Origin: an uncultured Paracoccaceae bacterium
GTDB lineage: Bacteria; Pseudomonadota; Alphaproteobacteria; Rhodobacterales; Rhodobacteraceae
Assembly: GCA_947503765.1 (NCBI GenBank)
Contig: CANNFA010000003.1
Coordinates: 496,001 to 560,000 of the forward strand
Reading direction: 5' to 3'
Length of the DNA stretch: 64,000 nt
Part shown: positions 26,417 to 33,209 of the stretch, one piece after another
How the letters are laid out: each line of letters opens with the position of its first letter
How positions within the stretch are numbered: the stretch's first letter is position 1
Translations under genes and position numbers: made by a program
The notes under the pieces: model-generated
The model's database searches: none
The model's input: the letters and a program-made list of their open reading frames with translations, nothing else
Told to the model about the DNA's origin: nothing

Positions 26417-27643
26417 ATGACCGACCTTCCCCGGACCGATCACCCCCCGCGCGACCGACGTGCGCGCCGCAACGTGGGCATCCTCGTCGCCGCGCAGGCG
26501 ATCTTGGGCGCGCAGATGCCGATGATCTTCGTGCTTGGCGGGCTGGCCGGGCAGTCGCTGACCTCCAACCCATGCTTCGCGACGCTGCCGATCTCGTTGA
26601 TCGTGCTGTTTTCGATGCTCTCGGCCACGCCGATGTCGGCCATCATGCAGCGATTCGGGCGCCGCACCGGGTTCCTGCTGGGCACGGGCAGCGGCGCCAT
26701 CGGCGGCGCCATCGGTGCCTGGGGCCTGCTGGAGCAGGATTTCACGCTGTTCCTGATCGGCTCTGCCTTTACCGGGGTCTACATGTCGGCGCAGGGGTTC
26801 TACCGTTTCGCCGCCGCCGACACGGCCAGCGACGCGTTCCGCGCCAAGGCGATTTCCTACGTCATGGCCGGCGGGCTGGCCTCGGCGGTGATCGGCCCGC
26901 AGTTGGTCAAGCTGACCAGCCAGGCGATGGTGGTCCCGTTCCTGGGCACCTATCTTGCGGTGATCGCGGTGAATGTCGTCGGCTCGCTTCTGTTCGTCTT
27001 CCTCGACATCCCGCGCCCGCCGGTCCCGGACGTGGACGCGCCCAAGGGCCGCAGCCGGCTGGAGCTGCTGAAGACGCCGCGCATCGCGGTGGCGATCATC
27101 TGCGCGATGGTGTCCTACGCGCTGATGAACCTGATGATGACCTCGGCGCCGCTGGCGGTGGTGGGCTGCGGCTTCGGCCATGGCGAAGCGGCGGATGTGG
27201 TCACCGGCCACGTTCTGGCGATGTACGCGCCCAGCTTCTTCACCGGCCACCTGATCGCCCGGTTCGGGGTGGAAAAGATCATCGCCACCGGCCTTGTCAT
27301 CCTTGCCGCGGCGGGGGGTGTCGGGTTGGCGGGGGTCGAGCTTGAACATTTCTTCGTCGCGCTCATCCTTCTGGGCCTCGGCTGGAATTTCGGCTTCATC
27401 GGCGCGACGACGATGCTGGCCGGCGCGCACGCTCCCGAAGAACGCGGCCGGGTGCAGGGGATGAACGACATGCTGGTCTTCGGCTGCGTCACCATTGCGT
27501 CGCTCGCCTCGGGCGGGCTGATGAACTGCTCGGGCGGATCGCCGGAATCCGGCTGGACGGCGGTGAACCTGGCGATGGCGCCGTTCCTGATGCTGGCGGG
27601 CGGCGCGCTGATCTGGCTGATGCTGCGCCCGGATGAAAGTTAG
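26417..27643 (+). CDS. major facilitator superfamily transporter
   Basis: A 408-residue membrane protein with about twelve hydrophobic segments and typical MFS loops (RFGRRTGFLLGTGSG between segments 2 and 3, SAFTGVYMSAQGFYRFAA, PEERGRVQGMNDMLVFG). It has an internal Cys-containing loop, but no substrate signature is recognisable. It is convergent with the NDUFAF6-like gene, and the two stops overlap by 4 bp. It follows cobB by 51 bp, yet a cobalamin link is not indicated. Confidence 0.88.
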   Translation: MTDLPRTDHPPRDRRARRNVGILVAAQAILGAQMPMIFVLGGLAGQSLTSNPCFATLPISLIVLFSMLSATPMSAIMQRFGRRTGFLLGTGSGAIGGAIGAWGLLEQDFTLFLIGSAFTGVYMSAQGFYRFAAADTASDAFRAKAISYVMAGGLASAVIGPQLVKLTSQAMVVPFLGTYLAVIAVNVVGSLLFVFLDIPRPPVPDVDAPKGRSRLELLKTPRIAVAIICAMVSYALMNLMMTSAPLAVVGCGFGHGEAADVVTGHVLAMYAPSFFTGHLIARFGVEKIIATGLVILAAAGGVGLAGVELEHFFVALILLGLGWNFGFIGATTMLAGAHAPEERGRVQGMNDMLVFGCVTIASLASGGLMNCSGGSPESGWTAVNLAMAPFLMLAGGALIWLMLRPDES

Positions 27644-28392
27644 GCCCCGCCCCGCAGCTTGCGCCAGAGCAGCCCGCCACGCCGCGCGAATTCCGACTGG
27701 CCCAGCCCCCCCGCCGCCACGAGGCCCGGCGCGCGCCGCGCCTGCCGCAAGAGCGGCCCCGCCCGCCAGCAGGCCAGCAGCGCGGGGCGCGCGGCTTTCG
27801 GCGGTGCGGCGGCGGCGAGACGCGCCAGCCCGTCCCCGGCCAGCGCGCGCACCGTCTCGGCCCGCCCGTCAGGCAGCGGCTGGCGGCCGCGCGCCTCCAG
27901 CTCGGGGATGGCCAGGAAATAGCTCGCCAGCCCCGCCGCCCAGGCCGCGCCGCGCACGTCCCTTTCGCCCTCCACCGCGCCCAGCGCACGCGCCGCCGCC
28001 CAGGCAAGAGTGCCGGCGGTCGCGTCGATATAGGCCGCAAAGGCATCCGAATCGGCAAAGGGCGCGGTCTCGATGTCACTGCGCCGCGCCTCGATCACCC
28101 CGTCCAGAAGCGCCGCGCCCGCCCCGTCGAGCACCGGGGCCAGCGCGTCCAGCACCTCTTGCCGGCGCACCGGGCCGCCCGCGCCGATCTCGGTCAGCGC
28201 GTCGCGCCACCATTGCAGGCGCATCTCGGCGATCATCGGCTCGGCGGTGACCCAGGGGGCGCGCGCGACCTCGATGTTGAAGGCGTAGATCGGCAGAAGC
28301 ACGGCGCGCGCCGCCACCGGGGCCGCCATCGCCGCGAGGAAACGGTCGGGATCGGCGCGTTCGACCAGTTCGGCGCAGGCCTGAACGCTCAT
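27640..28392 (-). CDS. squalene/phytoene-synthase-like protein, NDUFAF6-type
   Basis: A 250-residue protein of the squalene/phytoene synthase superfamily, but without the Asp-rich catalytic motifs. The segment IYAFNIEVARAPWVTAEPM, followed by AEMRLQWWRDAL, matches the signature of mitochondrial NDUFAF6 and its alphaproteobacterial relatives, which assist assembly of respiratory complex I; that match is from memory of the family and was not checked by search. The first DxxxD motif is replaced and no second one is seen, so isoprenoid synthesis is unlikely. ATG 28390-28392 overlaps the stop of the methyltransferase (ATGA). It is the last gene of the cysS-cimA chain. Confidence 0.65.
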   Translation of the reverse strand: MSVQACAELVERADPDRFLAAMAAPVAARAVLLPIYAFNIEVARAPWVTAEPMIAEMRLQWWRDALTEIGAGGPVRRQEVLDALAPVLDGAGAALLDGVIEARRSDIETAPFADSDAFAAYIDATAGTLAWAAARALGAVEGERDVRGAAWAAGLASYFLAIPELEARGRQPLPDGRAETVRALAGDGLARLAAAAPPKAARPALLACWRAGPLLRQARRAPGLVAAGGLGQSEFARRGGLLWRKLRGGA

Positions 28393-29099
28393 GCCGGCCG
28401 CACCACGCATAGAAGATACCCGGTCTCGCGCCGCACCGCGCGCCAGGCGGCGATCTGCGCCGCCTCCATGTCCAGAACGGCGCGCAGATCCGGCGTCGCG
28501 CCGCCGCGCAGCGCGTCTATCCGGGCGGAGAGAGGGCCGTAGAACGCCTGCCACGCGGTATCGGCCAGGGGGCGCGTGTCGAGCACCTCGTAGCCGGCCG
28601 CGCGCGCCTCTGCGGCAATATCCGCCGCGCTCATCGTGTCCTCGAAATCGCCCCAGAACGCCCGCGCGGCGTCCGAAGGCGCATCGGTAAACCAGCAGGG
28701 CGCGGAAAACGCCACCGCCCCGCCCGGCGCCAGTGCCGGCCGCCACAACCCCAGCGCCTTGCGCAGGCCGAGAAAATAGCTTGCCCCGGCGCACCAGATG
28801 AAATCGAACGGCCCCTTGAGCCGCGCCATGTCGCCGCGATAGGCCGTCACCCGCGCATCGGCCCCATGCCGCGCCAGCAGCCGGTCGATGAACGGCCCGT
28901 GCTTGTCGACCGCGGTCACATGACCCAGCGGTGCAGCCTCCAGCAGGGCGGGCACGTCGCCGCCCGACCCGGACCCGGCATCGCAAATCCGCGCGTCGGG
29001 CGCGATCCCGGCAACGCGCGCGGCCCACGCCACATCCGCCGGCTCGCCCGGCCCTTCGCGCGCGAGATCCGCGTAGAGGGTGAAGAAGGCGGCGTTCAT
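28389..29099 (-). CDS. class I SAM-dependent methyltransferase
   Basis: A 236-residue methyltransferase with the Rossmann motif ICDAGSGSGGDVPALLEA (motif I), VTAVDKHGPFIDRLLARHG, and DFIWCAGASYFLG (motif II region). The C-terminal part is alpha/beta and has no extra domain. Its substrate is unknown. Start ATG 29097-29099 overlaps the cimA stop (ATGA), and its own stop overlaps the NDUFAF6-like start, so all three are translationally coupled. Confidence 0.85.
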   Translation of the reverse strand: MNAAFFTLYADLAREGPGEPADVAWAARVAGIAPDARICDAGSGSGGDVPALLEAAPLGHVTAVDKHGPFIDRLLARHGADARVTAYRGDMARLKGPFDFIWCAGASYFLGLRKALGLWRPALAPGGAVAFSAPCWFTDAPSDAARAFWGDFEDTMSAADIAAEARAAGYEVLDTRPLADTAWQAFYGPLSARIDALRGGATPDLRAVLDMEAAQIAAWRAVRRETGYLLCVVRPA

Positions 29100-30718
29100 C
29101 CCGGCCGCGCCCCGTCGCGGATCAGCTTCCAGTCGATCGCATCCAGCAGCGCCTGGAAACTGGCATCGACGATGTTGGCCGACACGCCGACGGTGGACCA
29201 GTCGCGCCCCTGCCCGTCCTGAAAGTCGATGATGACCCGCGTCACCGCCTCGGTGCCGCCATTGGTGATCCGCACCTGGAAGTCCACCAGCCGCATGTCG
29301 TCGATCATCGACTGGTGCGGGCCGAGATCGGTCTTCAACGCCTGCCACAGCGCGTTGACCGGCCCGTCATCGGCCATGTCCTGGGCGTGGTCGTTCTTGA
29401 AATAGCTGGTACGGGTGCCGGCGCCGGTGGAAATCGTCACAACCGCCTCGGATTCCACCACGATCTCGCCGCGCGCATTGCGGCGCCGCTCGGAAATCAC
29501 GCGGTAGCGCTCGACGTCGAAGAAATCGGCGGCCAGGCCCAGCTCGGCCCGGGCCAGCAGCTCGAAACTGGCCTGCGCGCTGTCATAGGCGAAGCCCGCG
29601 CTTTCCTTTTCCTTGACCTGGTCGAGGATGCGGCCCAGCGCCGGATCGCCCCGTTCGACGTCCAGCCCCATATCGGCCAGCCTTGTGCGCAGGTTCGACT
29701 GCCCCGCCTGGTTCGACATCGGCACGATGCGCACATTGCCCACCAGCGCCGGATCGATATGCTCGTAGGTGGTCGGATCCTTGAGGATGGCGCTGGCATG
29801 CAGCCCCGCCTTGTGGGCAAAGGCGCTGGCCCCGACATAGGGCGCCGAGCGCAACGGCACCCGGTTCAGGATGTCGTCCAGCGTGCGCGAGGCGCGCGTC
29901 AGCCCCGGCAGGTTCTTCCGCGCGACACCTGTGTCGAACCGGCCGGCATAGGGGTCCTTCAGCAGCAGCGTCGGGATCAGGCTGACCAGGTTGGCATTGC
30001 CGCAGCGCTCGCCCAGCCCGTTCAGCGTGCCCTGGACCTGCCGCGCGCCGGCCTCCACCGCCGCCAGCGCGCCGGCCACCGCGTTGCCGGTATCGTCATG
30101 GGTATGGATGCCCAGCCTTTCGCCGGGAATGCCCGCCGCGATCACCTCGGCTGTGACGCGCGCGATCTCGGCCGGCAGCGTGCCGCCATTGGTGTCGCAC
30201 AGCACGATCCAGCGCGCTCCGGCATCATGCGCCGCGCGCAGGCAGTCCAGCGCGTAATCCGGGTTGGCGCGGTAGCCGTCGAAGAAATGTTCGGCGTCGA
30301 ACAGCGCCTCGCGGCCGATCTTCACAAGGTGAGCGACGCTGGCGGCGATATTCTCGCGGTTCTCGTCCAGCCCGATCCCCAGCGCGGTCTCGACATGGAA
30401 ATCATGCGTCTTTCCGACCAGACAGACCGCCGGGGTGCCGGCATTCACCACGCCGGCAAGCACGTCGTCGTTTTCCGCCGACCGCCCGGCGCGCTTGGTC
30501 ATCCCGAAGGCGGTAAAGGTCGCGCGGGTGGCGGGCCGATCCTCGAAGAACGCGCTGTCGGTGGGGTTCGCCCCCGGCCAGCCGCCCTCGATATAGTCGA
30601 CCCCCAGCGCATCCAGCATCTCGGCAATGCGGATCTTGTCGGGCGTGGAGAATTGCACGCCATGGGTCTGCTGCCCGTCGCGCAGGGTGGTGTCGTAGAG
30701 GTACAGCCGCTCGGTCAT
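29096..30718 (-). CDS. cimA: citramalate synthase
   Basis: A 540-residue enzyme that condenses pyruvate and acetyl-CoA to (R)-citramalate on the threonine-independent route to isoleucine. The N-terminal HMGL-like TIM barrel has LYDTTLRDGQQTHGVQFS with the metal- and substrate-binding residues, HTHDDTGNAVAGALAA and GLGERCGNANL. The C-terminal part (residues about 390-540) is the LeuA-type dimer/regulatory domain. GGGGGCAAGAG lies directly before the ATG at 30716-30718. The gene overlaps the downstream methyltransferase and is preceded, in the same direction, by a truncated copy of its own 5' end. Confidence 0.92.
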   Translation of the reverse strand: MTERLYLYDTTLRDGQQTHGVQFSTPDKIRIAEMLDALGVDYIEGGWPGANPTDSAFFEDRPATRATFTAFGMTKRAGRSAENDDVLAGVVNAGTPAVCLVGKTHDFHVETALGIGLDENRENIAASVAHLVKIGREALFDAEHFFDGYRANPDYALDCLRAAHDAGARWIVLCDTNGGTLPAEIARVTAEVIAAGIPGERLGIHTHDDTGNAVAGALAAVEAGARQVQGTLNGLGERCGNANLVSLIPTLLLKDPYAGRFDTGVARKNLPGLTRASRTLDDILNRVPLRSAPYVGASAFAHKAGLHASAILKDPTTYEHIDPALVGNVRIVPMSNQAGQSNLRTRLADMGLDVERGDPALGRILDQVKEKESAGFAYDSAQASFELLARAELGLAADFFDVERYRVISERRRNARGEIVVESEAVVTISTGAGTRTSYFKNDHAQDMADDGPVNALWQALKTDLGPHQSMIDDMRLVDFQVRITNGGTEAVTRVIIDFQDGQGRDWSTVGVSANIVDASFQALLDAIDWKLIRDGARPG

Positions 30719-30814
30719 CTCTTGCCCCCATCCGTCCCGGACCTGATCCGGGACCTCTTTTCAAGCGCTGGGTGGAGGTCCCGGATCAAGTCCGGGACGT
30801 GTGGGCGGGGGGCC
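30646..30814. repeat. tandem duplication, copy 1 (cimA start plus REP pair)
   Basis: This stretch holds codons 1 to about 25 of cimA, its ribosome site and two REP-like palindromes. It is repeated at a fixed offset of 230 bp in 30876-31044. The block 30661-30720 differs from its partner at only one base, a synonymous Gln codon; the identity falls toward both ends. Confidence 0.9.
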
Positions 30815-30948
30815 GCCTCGATACGGCCGAGGCCCGGCATGTCCAATATCCGGGCGATGCGCTTCCTACCCAGGATGGAGAACTGCGCGCCATGGGTCTG
30901 TTGCCCGTCGCGCAGGGTGGTGTCGTAGAGGTACAGCCGCTCGGTCAT
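30715..30948 (-). pseudogene. truncated cimA copy (leader-like ORF, 77 codons)
   Basis: This open frame starts MTERLYLYDTTLRDGQQTHG, identical to the first 20 residues of cimA, then continues as a diverged copy to about residue 44 (RKRIARILDMPGLGRIEAA), and then reads through a REP palindrome pair (VPDLIRDL, RIRSGT) to a stop that overlaps the real cimA ATG as ATGA. It has the same ribosome site as cimA. It is most simply a remnant of a tandem duplication. A translated coupling peptide is possible but unproven. It lacks almost the whole TIM barrel, so it cannot be an enzyme. Confidence 0.8.
30734..30798. repeat. REP-like palindrome pair, copy 1
   Basis: Two palindromes with arms GTCCCGGA...TCCGGGAC occur at 30734-30754 (loop CCTGA) and 30778-30798 (loop TCAAG), in opposite orientation around a 23-bp spacer. 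This is the layout of a REP/BIME element. Confidence 0.75.
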
Positions 30949-31044
30949 CTCTTTCCCCCATCCGTCCCGGACCTGATCCGGGACCTCACATCAAGCGCCG
31001 CGGAGGGGTTCCGGATCAGGTCCGGGACGCGAGGGCGGGGGGCG
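30876..31044. repeat. tandem duplication, copy 2
   Basis: This is the partner of 30646-30814 at 230 bp offset. It contains the start of the truncated cimA frame, the ribosome site and the second REP-like pair. Confidence 0.9.
30964..31028. repeat. REP-like palindrome pair, copy 2
   Basis: Palindromes at 30964-30984 and 31008-31028 have the same arms as copy 1; the second has one mismatch (GTTCCGGA). The pair lies between the cysS stop and the truncated cimA copy. Confidence 0.75.
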
Positions 31045-31063
31045 GCCATCGGTGCGCACAGGC

Positions 31064-32521
31064 TCATTTCAGCGCCTCCAGCTTGGCGGGATCGAAATTC
31101 GAACCCCTTTCCCATTCCGCACCTTCTGGCGTGTCCTTGATCGTAATTCCCGCGTCGACCAGCGCATCCCGGATTCGGTCGGATGTGGCGAAGTCCTTTT
31201 CCTTCCTCGCTTGAAGTCTGCGGGCGATAAGTTCCTCGACCAGTTCATACTCGGGTGCGTTTTCGATCTGCTTCTGCGCCTCGATATCGAGAACCCACCC
31301 TCCCGTCTCATAGCTATCCTCCAGAAGTCCCATGAGTTGGGCCGCCGCAAGGAACTCACCAACAAGTCTCTGCCTGTTTGGATTGACACGATCCAAGGCC
31401 GTGATTTCCTTGGCCAGTTTGCGAAGTTCACTGATCGCGCCCGGCGTATTCAGATCGTTTGCCAGCACGGAAACGAATTTTGATGGTGGAGTGGTTGCTT
31501 TCGCCGCCCCTTCAATATCTCTCCACTTCCGCAGTTCGTTCTCGGCCTCCTCCCGCTTCTTCTCGGTCCAGTCCATCGGCTTGCGGTAATGCGTGCCCAG
31601 CATGACGAACCGGATCACCTCGCCCGGCACCCCCTGGTCCAGAAGATCGCGCACGGTAAAGAAGTTGCCCAGCGATTTCGACATCTTGCGCCCCTCGACC
31701 TGGAGCATCTCGTTATGCATCCAGATCTCGGCGAACCCGCCCTCGGGATGGGCGCAGCGGCTTTGCGCGATCTCGTTCTCGTGGTGCGGAAAGATCAGGT
31801 CGTTGCCGCCGCCGTGAATGTCGAAGGTCTCGCCGAACAGATCGTGCGACATGGCCGAGCATTCGATATGCCAGCCCGGACGGCCCCGCCCCCAGGGCGA
31901 GTCCCAGCCCGGCAGGTCCGGCGCCGAGGGCTTCCACAGCACGAAATCCAGCGGATCCTCCTTGTAGGGCGCCACCTCGACCCGCGCGCCGGCGATCATG
32001 TCGTCGACCGAGCGGCCCGAGAGCTTGCCGTAATCGCTGTAGGACCGCACCCGGAACAGCACATGCCCCTCGGCATCGTAGGCGTGCCCCCCTGCGATCA
32101 GCTCCTCGATCATGGCGATCATCTGCGGGATATAGGCCGTGGCGCGCGGCATCTCGTCCGGCTCCAGCGCGCCCAGCGCGGTCATGTCGTCCAGGAACCA
32201 CTGCGTCGTCTCGGCGGTGATGTCGGAAATCGGCCGCCCGGTTTCCTGCGCCCGCGCGTTGATCTTGTCGTCCACGTCGGTGAAGTTGCGCGCGTAGATC
32301 ACCCGCTCCGGCCCGTAGACCTGCCGCAGCAGCCGGTAGAGCATGTCGAACACCACCACCGCGCGGGCATTGCCCAGATGCGCGCGGTCATAGACGGTCG
32401 GCCCGCAGACATACATCCGCACCCGGCGCTCCGCCTCCGGCACCGCATCGCCGCGCCAGTCGAGCGGGCGGAACGGCTCTTTCCGGCGGGTGCGGGTGTT
32501 GTAGAGCGTGATCTGTGTCAT
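31064..32521 (-). CDS. cysS: cysteinyl-tRNA synthetase
   Basis: A 485-residue class I synthetase that charges tRNA-Cys. It has the zinc-ligand and HIGH region ([19 protein letters not shown]), GWHIECSAM, the zinc-binding [15 protein letters not shown], and KMSKSLGN. The C-terminal DALR and anticodon domains follow. The 3' third (31076 to about 31570) is unusual: I count 55.6% GC in 31081-31560 against 69.6% in 31861-32100 of the same gene, so the C-terminal part may come from recombination with a different allele. ATG at 32519-32521 has AAGGA upstream. A Cys-codon leader ORF lies 103 bp upstream on the same strand. Confidence 0.96.
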   Translation of the reverse strand: MTQITLYNTRTRRKEPFRPLDWRGDAVPEAERRVRMYVCGPTVYDRAHLGNARAVVVFDMLYRLLRQVYGPERVIYARNFTDVDDKINARAQETGRPISDITAETTQWFLDDMTALGALEPDEMPRATAYIPQMIAMIEELIAGGHAYDAEGHVLFRVRSYSDYGKLSGRSVDDMIAGARVEVAPYKEDPLDFVLWKPSAPDLPGWDSPWGRGRPGWHIECSAMSHDLFGETFDIHGGGNDLIFPHHENEIAQSRCAHPEGGFAEIWMHNEMLQVEGRKMSKSLGNFFTVRDLLDQGVPGEVIRFVMLGTHYRKPMDWTEKKREEAENELRKWRDIEGAAKATTPPSKFVSVLANDLNTPGAISELRKLAKEITALDRVNPNRQRLVGEFLAAAQLMGLLEDSYETGGWVLDIEAQKQIENAPEYELVEELIARRLQARKEKDFATSDRIRDALVDAGITIKDTPEGAEWERGSNFDPAKLEALK

Positions 32522-32556
32522 GTCGCAATCCTTCGCGCGCGCAAGCGGGGCATGGT

Positions 32557-32614
32557 CGGGCCGCGGCGGGCTTAGGCGATTTCGACGATGAGAGGAAACG
32601 AAAAGACCGGCCCG
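32557..32614 (-). promoter_or_regulatory. cysS leader stem region
   Basis: In the RNA, CGGGCCG (32608-32614) can pair with CGGCCCG (32557-32563). A GCGCGC tract next to the cysS ribosome site (about 32533-32543) could pair with GCGCG at 32614-32618. These two options are alternatives, which fits a translation-controlled leader; the folding was not computed. Confidence 0.4.
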
Positions 32615-32624
32615 CGCGACGATG

Positions 32625-32666
32625 TCAGCGGATAATGCAGCAGATAATGGCGCAGATGGTCTTCAT
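32625..32666 (-). CDS. 13-codon Cys-rich leader peptide upstream of cysS
   Basis: An ORF encoding [13 protein letters not shown], with three TGC codons, one of them a Cys-Cys pair, lies 103 bp upstream of cysS on the same strand. It has no ribosome site, but a promoter-like pair (TTGGCA, 17 bp, TACAGA) places the predicted transcript start at or within a base or two of its ATG, so it may be translated from a leaderless end. Short ORFs of this kind are known cysteine sensors in mycobacteria; the parallel here is inference. Confidence 0.5.
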   Translation of the reverse strand: MKTICAIICCIIR

Positions 32667-32672
32667 GCCGCA

Positions 32673-32701
32673 TCTGTAGCGCGGCGCCGCGCTTTTGCCA
32701 A
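32673..32701 (-). promoter_or_regulatory. candidate promoter of cysS leader
   Basis: TTGGCA (32696-32701) and TACAGA (32673-32678) are spaced by 17 bp on the minus strand. The -35 matches five of six consensus bases and the -10 matches three of six. The transcript start would fall near 32666, the A of the leader ORF. Confidence 0.45.
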
Positions 32702-32759
32702 GCCCCGGACCCCGGCAGGACGCTTGCGCGGCGGCGCAAAACGCCGCTACCCTGCGGCG

Positions 32760-33098
32760 ATGGACCGGGACGGAGTGAACGCGATCTGTGCAGGCATGGC
32801 CGGGGCGGACCTGTCCGAACCCTTCGGGCCGGGCACGGATGTCTGGAAGGTGGGCGGCAAGATCTTTGCCGCCATCGGCGCGGATGCCGGCGGCGTGTCG
32901 GTCAAGACCCCGGATGTCGAGACGGCGGATATGCTGATCTCGGCGGGCGCGGCAGGAAAGGCGCCGTATTTCCACCGCTCCTGGGTGCAGATCCCGTGGG
33001 AGGCCGCGCCGGACGAGCTGCGCCACCGGATCGAAAGCTCCTACCGGCTGATCCGCGGCAGCCTGCCGAAGAAGGTGCAGGCCGGGCTGGACGGCTGA
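32760..33098 (+). CDS. MmcQ/YjbR family DNA-binding-like protein
   Basis: A 112-residue protein of the MmcQ/YjbR (CyaY-like fold) family. Features include SEPFGPGTDVWKVGGKIFAAIG near residue 18-40, HRSWVQIPW and a C-terminal helix (DELRHRIESSYRLIRGSLPKKVQ). Family members are often called DNA-binding, but their role is not established. ATG 32760 follows only a weak ribosome site; the upstream frame is low complexity and is not used. It is divergent from the cysS leader promoter. Confidence 0.85.
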   Translation: MDRDGVNAICAGMAGADLSEPFGPGTDVWKVGGKIFAAIGADAGGVSVKTPDVETADMLISAGAAGKAPYFHRSWVQIPWEAAPDELRHRIESSYRLIRGSLPKKVQAGLDG

Positions 33099-33160
33099 CA
33101 GGACGGGCGCACCCTGCGCGCCCTGCAAGGCGTTCCCGCACCGCCAGGCCCCCCCGAACG

Positions 33161-33187
33161 AAAAAGGCGGCCCCGGAAGGCCGCCTT
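33161..33187 (-). terminator. rho-independent terminator of the BCCT transporter gene
   Basis: Perfect 9-bp stem AAGGCGGCC/GGCCGCCTT with a six-base loop; on the minus strand it is followed by TTT. It lies 23 bp past the BCCT stop and can also serve the convergent MmcQ/YjbR gene. Confidence 0.85.
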
Positions 33188-33209
33188 GTCCGCAACGGGG
33201 ATCGAAGCG

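Noticed and set aside
30715-30948. Second functional citramalate synthase gene
   Set aside because: Only the first ~44 codons resemble cimA and the rest is REP-derived; no active-site barrel remains.
32571-32672. Alternative 33-codon ORF (starting [10 protein letters not shown]) in the cysS leader
   Set aside because: It overlaps the predicted -10 element and has no ribosome site; the Cys-codon ORF in another frame fits both the promoter position and the downstream gene better.
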